A stretch of 64,000 nucleotides of DNA from Diplosphaera chodatii (GCA_032358165.1 JAALGY010000018.1:62001-126000); one strand, 5' to 3'; shown: positions 35,312 through 47,900, counted from the stretch's first letter. The notes: a model not told the origin generated them from the sequence alone. Made by a program: numbers and translations.

Positions 35312-38300
35312 ATGAGCGGCTGGCTGCAATCGCAGCTCAGGGCTGCGGGGGACTTGCTGGAAGCGGTGGACCGCACAGCGCAGAAGGTGTCCACAACGCG
35401 CAATGATCAGCTGCTTGCGGGCCGGCAGAGCAGCGGCCCGGCATCCACTGGCTCGCTTACAGGTGCGACTTCGCAGAAAGCTGTTCTGCTACTTGATTGT
35501 GCCGCCTGGCGGGCTGCAAAGGCCTCAGGTACTCAAATGTATGCTGTTCCTGCAGGATCTGCGCGAAAGCTTCTGCAGCCCACCGCACAGGTGCCACACT
35601 TCTTTCAGTGGCTCGTTGGATGCATGTTCGCACAGTTGATCACAGCCAACACCTCATCGTGCAGTCGACTCTCAACCCTGTATTGCTCTCTGCTGACACA
35701 CTGGAACCGGTCACAGGGTGCCGGGAGCTTGCCGCCCTCGCGGCAGGCATCAGCGCCGCAGCAGCCATCGGCAGCCCAAAGCGCACGGAGCCTGGTCCCG
35801 CAGGCGGCTGTGCCTGCAGGGCCTGCCTCAGTTGGCGCGTCCAGTCAACCGAACACCGCACCCGCCCGAGCTCAGCTTACGGTGCAAGAGCAGCACGCAC
35901 ACCCAGCAGCTGCTGTGCCGCAGCCTGCTGCATCGCCTGGCAGCACAGGTGTGGCGCCGCCTCATGCCGCTGCCGCCCAGGCAGCCGCGCCAGCGCAGGC
36001 CGCGCCCAGCGCACCAGCCCGCCCGGCATCGCTGCCTGGGCATGGCAGCGGGGCAGCCCTCCAGCTTCCGGAGGGACAGCCAGAGGGGCGGCCGGCGCCC
36101 GTGTCGCTCCTGCCACAGCCACGGCCGCATCCGCGGCCGCAGCCGCAGCCGCCGCCGGAGCTGCGCCCGCAGCCGGTGCTGCACGGCGCCACCGCTGCAG
36201 CAGGCACCGGCGGCCGCATACCCTTCCCCGCCACCACGCCGCACGACACCCTGGCCGCCGTGCGGGCCGCTCAGCCGCCCAGCAGCGCAGCGCCCCCTCC
36301 AGTGCCGCAGCCCGCAGCGGGGCACTTGCCTGCGGCAGCCGCCGAGCAGTTAGGCGGCGGCGCTGTGGAGGCGGAGGGTACACCTGCCCCAGACGCAGCC
36401 GCGGCGCAGCCAGCACAGGCTGAACCGCCAACATCGCCAAATGTGGCAGCAGGTGGCAATGGTGTGTCGGCAGGGCAGCAGCCGGTCGAGCAGGAGCCGC
36501 AAGCCAGCACCGCTGCGCCTGTGGCGGAGCTTCAACGACATCAGCCAGAGGCAGCTGTGATACTGACAGCAGCAGCAGCAGCAGCAGATGATGCAGCCGA
36601 GGCGACTGGCCAGAAGGAACAGCAGGAGGGCCTCATCAGCAGCACTGAAGCAGGCGGCAGCGCAGGTGGCGATGGCACATCCGTCGTTGTGCTGTCGACT
36701 GGCACCGCGCTACCTGATGGCAACGGTGATGGTGATGCGTCACCGGCACTGGACACGGCGCCGGATATAGGAGCAGGGGCAGGTGCAGCGGCAGCGGCGG
36801 AGGCCGACAGAGCGGCCGGCAGCAGCGCCAGCGGCGGGGCCGCAGCGAGCCGGGAGGCGGCCCTGGAGCGGAAGCTCGCGCAGCTGCGGGGGCGCCTGGA
36901 GCAGCGCCAGGCCGAGGTCGCGCAGCTGGAGGACCTCCTGGCGCAGGCGGACGCCCGCGCATCAGGTGCCGCAAACCCCAAACCCTGAATAGTTTGTTGT
37001 TCATACCATCTCAGCAGCTGGCGGGAATGCAAAAGTTCCCATGTCTCCGCAGCATTGACAAGTCTGAAAGCCAGCTGCAGCTTTTGGCGAAACAACTCGG
37101 GGTGCAACATGATGCTGCGCTGCGGGCCTGGGCCAACACTAGGTGGGGACACCGCCTGCCATGCTGCTGCCAACACATCACCCGCACCCGCAACCCTGAA
37201 CCCTAATCCCTGGACTGCAGGCGCCGGCGGGGCGGCGGCGGCCCTGGAGGACCAGCTGGCCCGGGCGCAGGCGGCGCGCATCGGCGCCGAGGCCGCGCTG
37301 GCGCAGGGTTTAAGCACCGCAGAGGACGAGGCCCAGGCGAGTCGTGTGCACAAGCATCAGAATGATGCAGATCTGCTAAAACCTGGCAAGTGATGCATGC
37401 TGACGAAGCACAGTTGCTGTCTTGCACGCCTTCCGGCTCATGTGCGAGCATGCCTCGCTCGACAGCATCACCTGAAGCCTCCCTTAGGGAGTGTCGGGCC
37501 TGCGTGGTTGTGCAAGGTCTGGATCTCAGGATGTGCTCACACATGGGGCGCTCATCGCTGGCAGGAGCTGCGGGGGCAGCTGCTGGCGGCGCTGCAGAAG
37601 GCGCGTGACGCCGAGCGGCGGGCGATCTCTCTGGAGGCCGCCCGTGACTCTTCACTGGCCGAGCGGCAGGTTAGCCACGTAGCCAGGACTGCTACATCCC
37701 AGTGTATTGTATCAGTGCACGCCCACTGGAGCAGCTGCCTGCTGAAAGTGGTGATAAGGCAGCAGGTCCGCAGAGCGCGACCAAAATCACACTGCGATGT
37801 ACTTTAGTCAAAGGCATGAGCAAACTTTCATCAGTGATATGGTCCTTTCCGAGTGCTCTGCACATAGGGAGACGGTTCAACTGCGGCTGTGAACCTCATC
37901 GCTTGAAGCTACACCACTGCCGCTGCGACAGGAGGCGGAGGCGCGTCTGGTGGACAGCCTCCGAGAGGAGGTGGCGGCGGCGGAAGCAGCCGCAGAGAAC
38001 GAGCGGCGGGTAGCAGGAAGTGCCCAAAAATCGGCGGCGGCGCGGGAGGCTGAGCTGCAGGCGGGGCTGCAGGAAGCCGCTGCGTCTGTCGCTTCCCTGC
38101 AGCGCGGCATGGAGGTAGGTTTCTTGTCTGATGATTACTGATGAACGCGAGTGCGGGCGCTGGCCTGGCTGCCTCCAGAACACGCACCAGTTCGCCTGAA
38201 CCATGTTCTGCAACGTTGTTGCAGATCTGAATTAGTGCAGGGTCCATATGGCCTTAGCACCGTCCTGCAGATGCCTGTGGTCCACATGTGCAGCAGAAAG

Positions 38301-40088
38301 GGGTGCTGCAATGACACCCTGAAAGTGGTGTGCAGGAGCGGTCACAGCGGCTGGCAGCAGCGGAGGAGCGCTGCGGCAGCGCTGAGGCAGACGCCGAGGC
38401 CCTGGCCCGGGACTTGGCCACCGCACAAGAGAAGCTGCGCAGGTGGCACCCCTTGCATGTGCCACCCCTGTTCTCGGCGCCTGCAGGATGCTTGGGGACA
38501 TCAGAGTGTCTAGCAGTCATGCTGAATGCAGCAGATGACTACTGCTCGGCCACCACCAATGGCCTGGTTGCAGGTGGGAATTGCGGAAGGTGTTGGAGGG
38601 TCATGGCCTGCGCTGCAGTCAGGAAGGACCCCTGCAGGGGTCCTTTTTTACCCCTGCTGACCCCTGACCTCAGGTCGGAATCTAAAGGGCTCCATGTGGT
38701 TTCGCACCCACAGGCAGGAGGCGCGCACGAGCGACGCGGCCGCCGAGGCCGCCGCCGCGGAGCTGGCGGCCTGGAAGCGCGAGTGCCAGGCGGCAAAGAC
38801 GGCGGCGGCGGTTGCGGAGGCGGCGGCAGCGGACGCGGAGCGGCGCGCCGCAGCGTCGGCCGCAGAGGCGGACTCCCTGCGCGTGGCCGCCGCCGCCGGC
38901 AGCGCGAGCGCCGACCTGGAACACCGCTGCAAGGAGGTGATTGTCAGCTCTAGGAACCAGATATCAGAATCATACATGCATGTCGTGGCTGCCAGCACAG
39001 CGGCAGCAGCTCAGGCACTCCTGCAACTCGAGCTTCATCCGATTTATCTTCGGCCCCACAGCCGCCGTAGGCACTGCTCCGCACCAGCCCGCCTGCCTCC
39101 ACTTTATGTATTGCCAACAGTAGCGTATTGTTCAGAACTACGGCCTCTAACATGTGACTCGCTGACGCTGGCGTGCTGCGCACCCCCTGCAGGTGACGGA
39201 GCTGCTGTACCTGAAGCAGACGCAGCTGGAGGCGATGGCGGCGGACAAGGCGGCGGCGCAGCTCACGCTCGAGCGCGAGCTGGCGTCGGCGCGGGCGGAA
39301 GCGGAGCGCGTGAGGCGGCGGGAAGCAGTTTCGAGCGCCGTCACCTTCACCGGTGCTGTGGATTTGCACTCGGGGAATCATGTAGTTTGCATGTTATCAT
39401 CGCATGGACCAGCCCAGCATGCTGCCCATGCAGCACGTGGTAGGTGATGGGCGATCGGCCTGGCCGAGCTTGGACCCTGTTCTGCTGCAGGGCTGGACGA
39501 CGTGGTGCCGATGGAGGCGCTGGGCGCTTCCTACCGCCGCCTGGCCGCCCATGACCGCCTGGGTTCCGCTGTGCAGGCCGCCGCCAAGTACGCGACTCCG
39601 ACACATTGTTAGGGTTTCAAAAGCTCAATTGGATTTTAGAGCAATGGAGTCGGGCTATCCTATGCCATGCAGCTAGTGAAGCCCACTCCAGTGGTCATAC
39701 CATGCATTCAAATTTGCCTTCAATGTCAGAGCCCCAGGTCTTGGCGCCACCCGGTTGTTACAGCGCAAGCCGCCTGCAATGGCTGGGAGGCTGTGTAGTA
39801 CAATGGAGCACAACAACGCACCTATCGTCATGCCGCAGCCGAGGCACAGGTGACGCCCGTGGCGGATGCGGAAAGTTGTGCTGTGTCTGCCTGCGCAGGT
39901 TCATCGACGGCAGCGCCGGCACGGTGGTGCGCATCCTGAAGCAGTACCCGGTCGCGCGGCTGGCGGCGGCAGCGTACCTGCTGTTCATCCACGCCAGCAT
40001 CTACTACCTGGTGGGCCGCCTGCAGCGGCGCGCGATCGGGGAGCTGGAGCTGATTGCAGGCGGCAACGCCTCGCTGCCACACCACTGA
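35312..40088 (+). CDS. GOLGA5: Golgin-84-like Golgi tether (plant golgin candidate 1/2 type)
   Basis: Tail-anchored coiled-coil protein of Golgi rims. The start at 35312 yields MSGWLQSQLRAAGDLLEAVD and RTAQKVS, the conserved golgin-84 N-terminus. Exon 1 ends at 35462 (ACAG|gtgcga). A large Ala/Pro/Gln-rich exon (from about 35775 to 36966) runs into the first coiled coil (ALERKLAQLRGRLEQRQAEV). Short exons then extend the coil with heptads: ALEDQLARAQAARIGAEA (near 37240), ELRGQLLAALQKARDAERRA (near 37590), VDSLREEVAAAEAAAEN (near 37960), RSQRLAAAEERCGSAEADAE (near 38340), TSDAAAEAAAAELAAWKREC (near 38730) and VTELLYLKQTQLEAM (near 39210). The last exon carries the family end: VRILKQYPVARLAAAAYLLF, then a short lumenal tail, with TGA at 40086-40088. 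Acceptors of some middle exons are approximate. Confidence 0.87.
38624..38645. repeat. Perfect 22-bp palindrome followed by a T run, in a golgin-84 intron
   Basis: AAGGACCCCTG is followed directly by its reverse complement CAGGGGTCCTT, and T residues continue to 38649. The RNA would form a stem with almost no loop. It lies between two coiled-coil exons. Confidence 0.85.
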
Positions 40089-40790
40089 AGCCCCTGCGGC
40101 GGCAGCAGGAAGTAGACAATCTGCCCGCAGCGCCATGCACGTGCCGAGCTTCCGGCAGCAGGAGGCAGAAGCACCGCCTTTCGGCCAGGAGTGGCTGTGC
40201 CCAGCTTGGGCTGCTGGCCGCCGGCATTGCCTCGTTTGACTGTACCATTGATGCTGCTGCGGTGGCGCAACGTCGCATGTGTATCGCATGCAACAGTCAT
40301 TCTGTGTGGCAGACTGGTGTCAGCTGCTTGCAGATCCGTTTGGTTTCCATCATAGTGGTGCTGAGGTTGCAGCCTGTTGTGTACCATGCGGGGTGCGACA
40401 TGGACGATGGGTGTACAGAGGAATGCTCTGTGCTGCAAGATGTCGCCAGTGTACAGCCAGACCATGAAGGCACGTTTCTAAGATATCAAGTCACTAAATT
40501 AAGCATCACCGTAGATGGCCGGGTTGCTGCTGAGTGTGTCATCCGCGGCTCAGCGGGCATCTGGCGGCGTCTGGTGAAAGAGCACTGAGCAGTGCATCAC
40601 ATCAACCACACAGTTGCATTCCATGCTGCCACCCTGCTGTAAAGTCAAGCGCTTGCAGCTGGGAGGGGTGCTGTTTGGTCCCGATTCACACTGAATTGAG
40701 AACGCTCTCGGTTGCACACGCTGATAATGGCGGGTTCCAAGCTGACATCTGAAAGTGTCGCCTGCCTCGGGCGGGCAGCAAACGGCAAAG
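40089..40790. other. Tail-to-tail intergenic region, golgin-84 / fucosyltransferase-like gene
   Basis: About 700 bases of probable 3' UTRs. TGTAA at 40638-40642 on the plus strand is about 550 bases past the golgin stop and fits its poly(A) signal. No exon is supported. Confidence 0.45.
40638..40642 (+). terminator. TGTAA poly(A) signal, golgin-84
   Basis: Plus-strand TGTAA about 550 bases past the golgin stop. Consistent with chlorophyte usage; chance occurrence is not excluded. Confidence 0.35.
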
Positions 40791-43700
40791 CTACATGTTC
40801 CACTTCTTCTGGTAGTCATCGATGCCGCACTGGATCTTGTCCGGCGGCAGCTTCTGGTCCTTCCATAACTCCACCCCGTACACCTGCAACGCCCAGACAA
40901 AGCTCCGCTCAGATGCGACATGCGTCTGACTGGTATGCACGCCGGTGCGAGCGGCCCAGTGCTCTGGGGCTCCCTCCTCCCTGCTGCGCTGCCGCTGCTG
41001 CTGTCCGGGGGCACAGGCCAGAAACAGTGGGCGGCGGCGGCAGCGTCTGCTGCCCTTGTTCAAGCAGTGCTCCTGCTGCCAGCAACTCAGGAGGGCTGGC
41101 CCCACACATCGGGTGTAGTAAGTATGTGTAGGCATCCAGCTGAACACCCATTTTCATCATTCCGTCCAGCTACAGTATCGAAGTGGCAAAGTGTGGCAAA
41201 TGACTGGTGGGGTTTTCGCCGACCTGGTGGAATTTTCCGCTCATGAACGAGCCCAGGCGCCCGTAGCCGCTGTGGGTGGTGATGATCTGGTAGTCCGTAA
41301 GTCCCAGCATCCACATCTCGGCCGCCGCTGTCTGGAAGCCCCGTATCACCTGCATGTGCTGGAACCCTGCCTCGGAGCTTCGCTCAAAAGGTGCCAGCAG
41401 CTTGCTGCAGCTACAGCCCGAGGACGGCGGGGCATCAGGGGCGTGGCTAAAATTCTCGCTGCCACGCCCACCGTGGAGGACTGCGGGGCGTTGGCCACAG
41501 CCACACTGCCCCGATGGCACAAGCAGGTGAAGAGATGCTACAGGGCCACCCGATGACATGAGCGAAGTGATGCTACAGGGCCACCTCGGCGAGGTCGCCG
41601 TAGCGGTTGCGCCGCGTGTGCCGCAGGTTGATGCCCAGGCTGGTGATGAGCTTGTCGCCATAGTGCTCCGCCGCCAGCGTCCGCAGCCGCATTGAGTCGC
41701 TGCACCCATAGGTTTAGTGGGTTTTATTTTATTTTATTTTTTATATCGGCGACATGGTGATATCAGGTAAAATATTGAATCAATGAAGCTGAGTGGGGCA
41801 TCATGTCAGATCGCCTGCTGCTGTGAGTGCCGAAGTCTGGACCAGCTGACGCCAACGTCTGCTTCAGCGCGCATGCCATCATGATGGACTGCCACCGTGC
41901 TGCAGCGCTGCCGTTGCAGGTGCTGAGGGTGTGGATGACGGTCGTGTACATTGTGTGTGACAGGTACCGACTTGGTCCACAATCACCCAGATGTGTTGCA
42001 CTGCGGTGGCAGTGGGCAGCGCGGGGGCTGCTCTTGTAGCACGGGTGTGCACGCCCACCTGAGCAGGAAGTACTTTATTTTGCGCCCCTCGGCGCCGCGG
42101 TGCCGCTCCAGCTGCGCCGCGCAGTCGAAGAAGGCCTGGTAGAAGGGGAGCTGGCTGGTGTCCTGGCCCTTGACCAGCGCGCGGTCACCCACGCGGATGT
42201 GCATGCCGATCTTCAGGGTTTTGGGGGCCGTCAGCGCCTCCACCTCCTGCGAGCTTGCAAAGGCTGGATTGCAGATGGGCGGGTTGTCATCCGATGGCAA
42301 AACGTGGGCTTGCAAGTGTTCTGCATCCCAGCCAGACCCAGCTGGACTGTTGCCCTGGTCTGTGCACCTACAGTCCCATCAGGGGCGGCACTTCAAGTCG
42401 CTGGTTTTGGGGTGGCAGCGCACTCACAGGGTTTAACATCATACCGGCAGGTAGGGCTCCAGCGCCTCGAGGCGGATGCGGGACAGGAAGTCCGCGCCGC
42501 CTATTCTGAGATTCGGGGGTGAGGGGTGCCACGTTAGGGACTCGAATTACCCTACCGGCAGGTGGGGCTCCAGCGCCTCGGGGCGGATGCGGAACAGGAA
42601 GTCCACGGCGCAGGCGAAGGCGTTGCCGGGGTGCAGCCCCATCGCCCGCAGCTCCTCCTTGTGATGCGTGTTGTCCAGCAGCGGCCACGTGTACCCCTTG
42701 AACGTGTTCACGTACAGCGTGGTGTGGCGCGCGCCCAGCGTCCGCACGTCCTGCGCAGCGGCACGGCGGCGGGCTGAGCGGTGGGGTGACGCGGGGCATG
42801 GCGGCGGTCGGCACGCCGGCCTACGCCGCGGCGGCTGTGGCCTGCCCAGCAGGGTCCCGAACCCCGCTGCAGTGCAATGCCGCATGTGCCTCCCGCGCAT
42901 GCTCGGTGATCCATGTGCACGCACACCTTCACCATAAGGGGACCTATAGGAGGACAGGTACGGGCACCATACAGGGCGAGCGTTGAAATGGCAATGTGAC
43001 GGCAGGGGACGCAGCTCAAGGCGCACCCCAAAGCGGATGGTCATTGGTTCTGTCAGATTGGGCTTCTTGGAGTCCAGCCGGAACTTCAGCACCTCCCCCT
43101 CATCCAGCAGCCGCTTGTCCCTGCAGCATCGTGATATAATCTTAAACGTACATAATGATGATGCCATGGTATCAGTGCACTGCCGCTGCTCTGTGCCCCC
43201 CCTGCAACGGTGCCGCAGTCAGGCACCGGTGTCCTGCAGGATGCGGCGCGGCGGCAGGGCAAGTGCTGCGCCGCGCAGTGTGTTCCTGAGGGCTCACCAG
43301 GTCCAGTTGATGTTGGGCTGGTCGAAGGCCCACTCGTAGCGCCCCCGCGAGTCGCCGAACGTCATGAAGAACGCGCGCCGCTGCAGCACCGCCACCCAGA
43401 ACAGCGTCACGGCGCCCACCAGGCTGTCTGCCAGCCCTGCAGCAGACACAGACACATGCACATGCAGCCAGTGCGGCTCGCGGACAGCGCGAGAGGTCAA
43501 AGTTCAGTTGCCTATGGGTTCGGACAGCGATGACAAAAGTGTGCAGCGGAGAAGTGCATGGAGTGAGGGTGCCGACCGTTCTCGCCGTGCGCCACGATGT
43601 AGCGCGGGTCAACCTCCTTGCGCAGCATCCTCGCGTGCAGCTGCGCGTAGTCCCGCTGCCAGTCGCCGTTGCCGCACTGCAGCGTCCTGCGTTGCATGGC

Positions 43701-44041
43701 AGGCGTAGAGCATCGAGTGACATTGGCAGAAGCCAGCGATCTACCGGCACACCATGGCAAATCATCATCATCATCGTTCGCATTGGGTGCTGCGCTCGCC
43801 TGGAGACGGGCCAGCTGTCGTTGGCGCGGTTAAGCCAGCTGCCTCCGAAGCCCTGCTGGCGCTGCTCCAGGGCTGCCGCTGGCGGCGGACCGTTGCCAGA
43901 GCGCCCATGGCGTGCGATGCCGTGCGAGACCAGCAGCGCCAGCACCAGGCACAGCAGGAAGGTGGGCAGCGGCACCAGGACCTGCCCCTTGTGGCGGACC
44001 AGCTGCAGAGCGGGCGGCACGCGCACGGGCTGCGCCGCCAT
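40791..44041 (-). CDS. Fucosyltransferase-like (GT-B, GT37-like) type II Golgi enzyme
   Basis: Start at 44041 gives a short basic head and a strong anchor (FLLCLVLALLVSHGIA). Exon 1 (43800-44041) uses a GC donor (CCAG|gcgagc); exon 2 (43577-43686) encodes TLQCGNGDWQRDYAQLHARM. Then come GLADSLVGAVTLFWVAVLQR with FDQPNINWTW (near 43440-43300), the segment GEVLKFRLDSKKPNLTEP (near 43070), LYVNTFKGYTWP with FLFRIRPEALEPHLP (42557-42750), KIGMHIRVGDRAL (near 42200), YGDKLITSLG (near 41660), AAAEMWMLGLTDYQIITTHS with GYGRLGSFMSG (near 41330-41240), and a short end ...DDYQKKWNM with the stop at 40791. The HIRVGD and AEM..LSLTD..TT-type motifs parallel plant GT37 fucosyltransferases, though overall similarity looks distant. 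Superfamily fairly sure; fucose use is inference. Confidence 0.72.
41721..41745. repeat. Short (TTTTA)n low-complexity tract
   Basis: A run of about four TTTTA units inside an intron of the fucosyltransferase-like gene, unusually AT-rich for this window. It reads as A-rich on the coding strand. Confidence 0.8.
42442..42607. repeat. Tandem duplication of an exon 3' edge in the fucosyltransferase-like gene
   Basis: About 55 bases at 42442-42496 recur at 42553-42607 (offset 111) with few mismatches. On the minus strand both read as the exon end ...RIR.EALEP.LP followed by a donor: gtaggg in the real exon (ends 42556), gtatga in the copy. The copy lies in the downstream intron; GGGTTTAA sits just beyond it. 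Confidence 0.9.
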
Positions 44042-44912
44042 CCCCTCAGCACGGCATCGTGCAACGCACTGGAGTGACGGGCCCCATCACCCCATCTGCT
44101 GCAGGACCTGGATCTGAACGCTCATGTGTCTGCGAGCTGCACATTAGCTTTGTGCCGGACTGCAGGCCGCAAGTACGATTGCTTTCAGTGCGGAGCCCGT
44201 TGTTGACTGCTCATGTCGGAGTTGAATGCAGCTCCAACGGTGCAGACGGATCAACTGGTGGCTGAGCAAAGCGATGCAGCACAAACCTCGAGTTGCAAAA
44301 CAGGTACTGCATTGCAAACGCCCAGCTGCACCGGGTTGGCAGTCTAAAATGCTGTCAGACAGCTGTGTCGTGCACATGACCACATGTGCTTCCACTGATT
44401 GGACAGGCACGCACAAGATGGAGCTTGGGCCTTGGCGCGTTTACAGGCTTGCGGGTCATCGATTCTGGCTTTCACTCCTGACTGGTACTAACGGTGACGT
44501 ACGTTTAGCAAAATCAGGCCTTGAAGGAAGCACTATACAGCCTGCTGCGCAAGTGCGCATCCTGAACTTGGAAGCAGTTCAACGAAGATGCTGTCAGGCC
44601 AGTCAGCAACTGAACAAAACCCGAAAGCATATTCATAACCAAAATCGACTGACGCCACTAGTCAGCCTCATCAGCGAAGATGAATGTATGCTGCTGGCAC
44701 CCGCCAGACATGCTGCATATGCAGGGCACATGCAGTGCAGTGTGCAAGCTACACCAACATGGACAAGGATGTACATGGAGCACCTAGTAAAACAACCCTG
44801 CGCTTATCGGCACAGCCCAACCCCTGTGCTGCGTTGCCGGCCTCCACAGCAGCTGCAACCGGCCAGTTGTTGGCTTCCTGCACTTGCTGACTGCCGCCTG
44901 CTGCCGACAGCA
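44042..44912. other. Intergenic region, fucosyltransferase-like promoter side and TCP11 3' side
   Basis: About 870 bases. TTACA at 44441-44445 (TGTAA on the minus strand) is about 470 bases past the TCP11 stop and could be its poly(A) signal. No exon with good splice sites is seen. Confidence 0.4.
44441..44445 (-). terminator. TGTAA poly(A) signal, TCP11-domain gene
   Basis: Minus-strand TGTAA downstream of the stop at 44913. Weak single-motif evidence consistent with the other genes here. Confidence 0.3.
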
Positions 44913-47900
44913 TCAGGGAGTGTTGACGCCCGTGATCACAGCAAACATGTCGTCGTGCACCGCCTCCGCTACCGCTGCCACTGCGCTGAGCTTGACCGCC
45001 AAACCCTCGACCTCAGCCGCAAAGGCGCCGGCACCGCAGCGCGCAAGCGCCGCCGCTGCGGCGCCGTCGCTGCTGCCATCCCCACCCTGCAGCAGCCGCA
45101 CGCACAGCGCCGTGCACAGCCCCTGGCTTATCACCTGCGCATACACAAACATGTATGGTGCATCTGTGAAGGGTACATGCACAGATTGAAGCCACGCATG
45201 ACAAACACTGGCAAGTTTTGCACAGGCACCTTCAGATGCACGCTTCATCTGAAGCCGCTGCTTCAGCAGCATCAGCACCCCCGTCACATTGCAAACATGT
45301 CACCAAGCCTCCCAACTTCCCACCCCTCACCTTGAAGCCGGGGCTGTCGCGCGCCAGCAGCTGCCGCAGGGCCCGGCCCAGGGCGTCCTCTGCAGCGGCG
45401 TCGCCCCGTGACCCCGCCAGCGCGGCCAGCTCGGCGGCGATGTGCGGCAGCTGCGTCGACGGGTCCGCCAGCAGCGCCGCCAGCCGGGGCTTGGCCGCCG
45501 CCACGGCGCCTGCACACAGCTCCGGGGGCTCAGGGCGGGCCACCACGTGACATTGTGTGGCGTGAGTGCGATGCAAGGGTGCTGCATGCTTGGCGGGGAG
45601 CCTCCACTAGTGCACACTGATGGCATCAGTGCTCCAGATCTGGACACCGATTACCGAATACGGCGATGGGGCATGTTGACGCTGTAGGAGCAGCTGCTCA
45701 AGATCTCGCGCCGCGGTGCCGCACGATCTCTAGGACATCTATATGTGAGGTGTCTGTACAGGTACCTGCTGGCAGCGGGCGGCGGCAGGCCGACGCGTGC
45801 TCCCGCAGCAGCAGCGCCGCCGCGGCCCCCACCAGCAGCTGCTGGAAGGCGGCCTGCGCGGCCGCCAGCCGCCGCGCGTCTGCCTCCAGGGCCTCCGGCA
45901 GTGCATCCCCACCCTGCGGCGACGCAAGTCGAGGACACGCCGTGAGCCAACAGGGAGCCCTCTCTGGTGCCCAGGCGGCGCGCTGGCAGACTGCCGATTC
46001 AGCCACGTCCCCCAGAGCGACCGAGCACACGGCGGCCGCCTCCAGACCACTTTGTCGTTCGCTCTGAGACGCCCTGCAAGCCTGTTCGCAGCAGGAGACC
46101 CTCCAGTCTGTACACTAGGACTGGAACAGCTGGAGTGCGCTCACCCTGCCGAGCGGCACATCGCCAGCGACGAGCGCCACCAGACCGCAGCGCACGGCGC
46201 CCCGCCAGCTGCGGGGCGAGACTGGACACTCCAGCTGCGCCGCGGGCGCCGGGGTGTGCAGGTCTGCAGGGTTCAGGGCGGCGGCGGGCGCAGGGCTGAA
46301 GCCGGAGCGCATCGGCGCCGCCGGCAGCCGCCGGCCGCCGGAAGCACCGGAAGCAGCCTGGGCGGCGAAGGCTCCAGGAGCCACCGTGGTCGGCCCTGAG
46401 CCCGGCTGCCGGCGCGCTGCAGCCTCCACCAGTGGCAGCTGCTGGCGAGCTGCCAGCAGCCAGGCCGCGGTGCCCGGCAGCGCCGCCGCCAGACGCGCCG
46501 CTGTAGCGGCAGCAGGGCTGTCGGGCAGGCCGTGCGCGGCCAGGAACCGCGCGCGCACATGCCTGATACCGGCGGCGCCACCCAGCGAGACGGACAGCAT
46601 GCGCAGGTGCGCGTTGGCGGCGTCGGCCCGCAGCAGGCCCAGCTGCGCCGCCAGCACCCGCACCGCCCTGGTTATGACCCTTGCCGTGGCCACCCTGTCG
46701 CCGGCGGCAGGGGCCAGGGCAGCCTCGATGGCGGCGCGGGCTGCGGCCGCGTCATCGACCCTGGCGGGCGCCCCAAGCGCCGACAGCAGCGCCGCGCTGT
46801 CCTGCAGCACCCCCAGCAGCGCGCGGGCACCCTGCAGCGACCGGGCGCACGCTGAGGAGCGCACCAAAGCTGTGTGCCGTGTCTGCACACTGGTTCTGGG
46901 TGCGCAGAGTGCCAGACTGGCGCCAGGGCTCAGCAGTGTTCGAGCTGTGGACACCGCTGAGCGTGTCCACAGGTGTCTGGTAGCGGGAGCTGAGAGCGCA
47001 CTGGCATCCTGAGCGCCTGTCACTGCGTCTCAGCCAAAGCTGACATTTCAGGGGGAGTCACCGGCAGGGCACCACCCAGGGCTTCCCCGTGCGTCAGGCC
47101 ACAACACCCTGCCGAGATGGTCAAAATACGATGTTGCTTCACCTGCGGGGAGTCCAGCTGCAATGCGCCGCCCAGCCGCCGCCGCAGCGCCGCCGCCCCA
47201 AGCACATCCGCAACGCTCCTGGCAACTTCGCCGCCGTCCGTCGGCAGCGCCTCGGACAGCTGCGCGCCCAGGTCGGCCAGCAGCGTGACGAGGCCGGCGG
47301 CAGCTGCCGCCGCTTCCTCCTTCCCCTCCGCAGCCAGCGCCTGCACAGCAGCAGATGCTGGAGTTGCGGTGTGGCCCATCTGCATATCTATCATGGACAT
47401 GCGATACACGTCTGTGCAGTCACCGATACCGCAAGTGGGTGATGCCAAAGCGCCAGCATCATGGGCTGGGGCCCATAACACAGCGCGCAATGGCTTGTGT
47501 CACTGGCGGTTGTGTTCAATGTGCAGGGATGACACACACCTACACATTGCCACTGAAATGACACGGCCATTGCCAAGCAGCGCAGGTGCTGCCACCTCCT
47601 AAGCACTGCTGCTGCCTGGCAACAGCGGGTAGCTTGCAGACGCCCACACCCAACTTGCTGGAGCAACCGCTGTAGAGTGCAGGAATTGCCCCTTGTGTAC
47701 CCTGCTCGTGCTGCTTTCGAAGCTCACTGACGGAGTTTCGGTTCACCTGTGCACGGGCGTCCCAGAAGGCCTGGTCGGCGATGCGCCTGATGCGACGGTG
47801 CACCGCGGCCGCCGCCGCCGCCGGGTCGCCTGCCATTTCCTCTGCGCTTGCTGGCTGCTCCTGCATCAAGGCAAGGCAGCCTAGTCCTGCACACGCTTTG

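Noticed and set aside
35828..37655. Minus-strand Ala/Arg-rich ORFs opposite golgin-84
   Set aside because: Shadows of Ala/Pro-rich coding exons; the plus-strand frame has the golgin N-terminus, coiled coil and tail anchor.
44226..45335. Plus-strand 369-codon ORF
   Set aside because: Half lies in AT-richer intergenic sequence with no motif; the rest is antisense to TCP11 exons.
45797..46399. Plus-strand ORFs opposite TCP11
   Set aside because: Arg/Ala-rich antisense shadows; the TCP11 domain is read on the minus strand.
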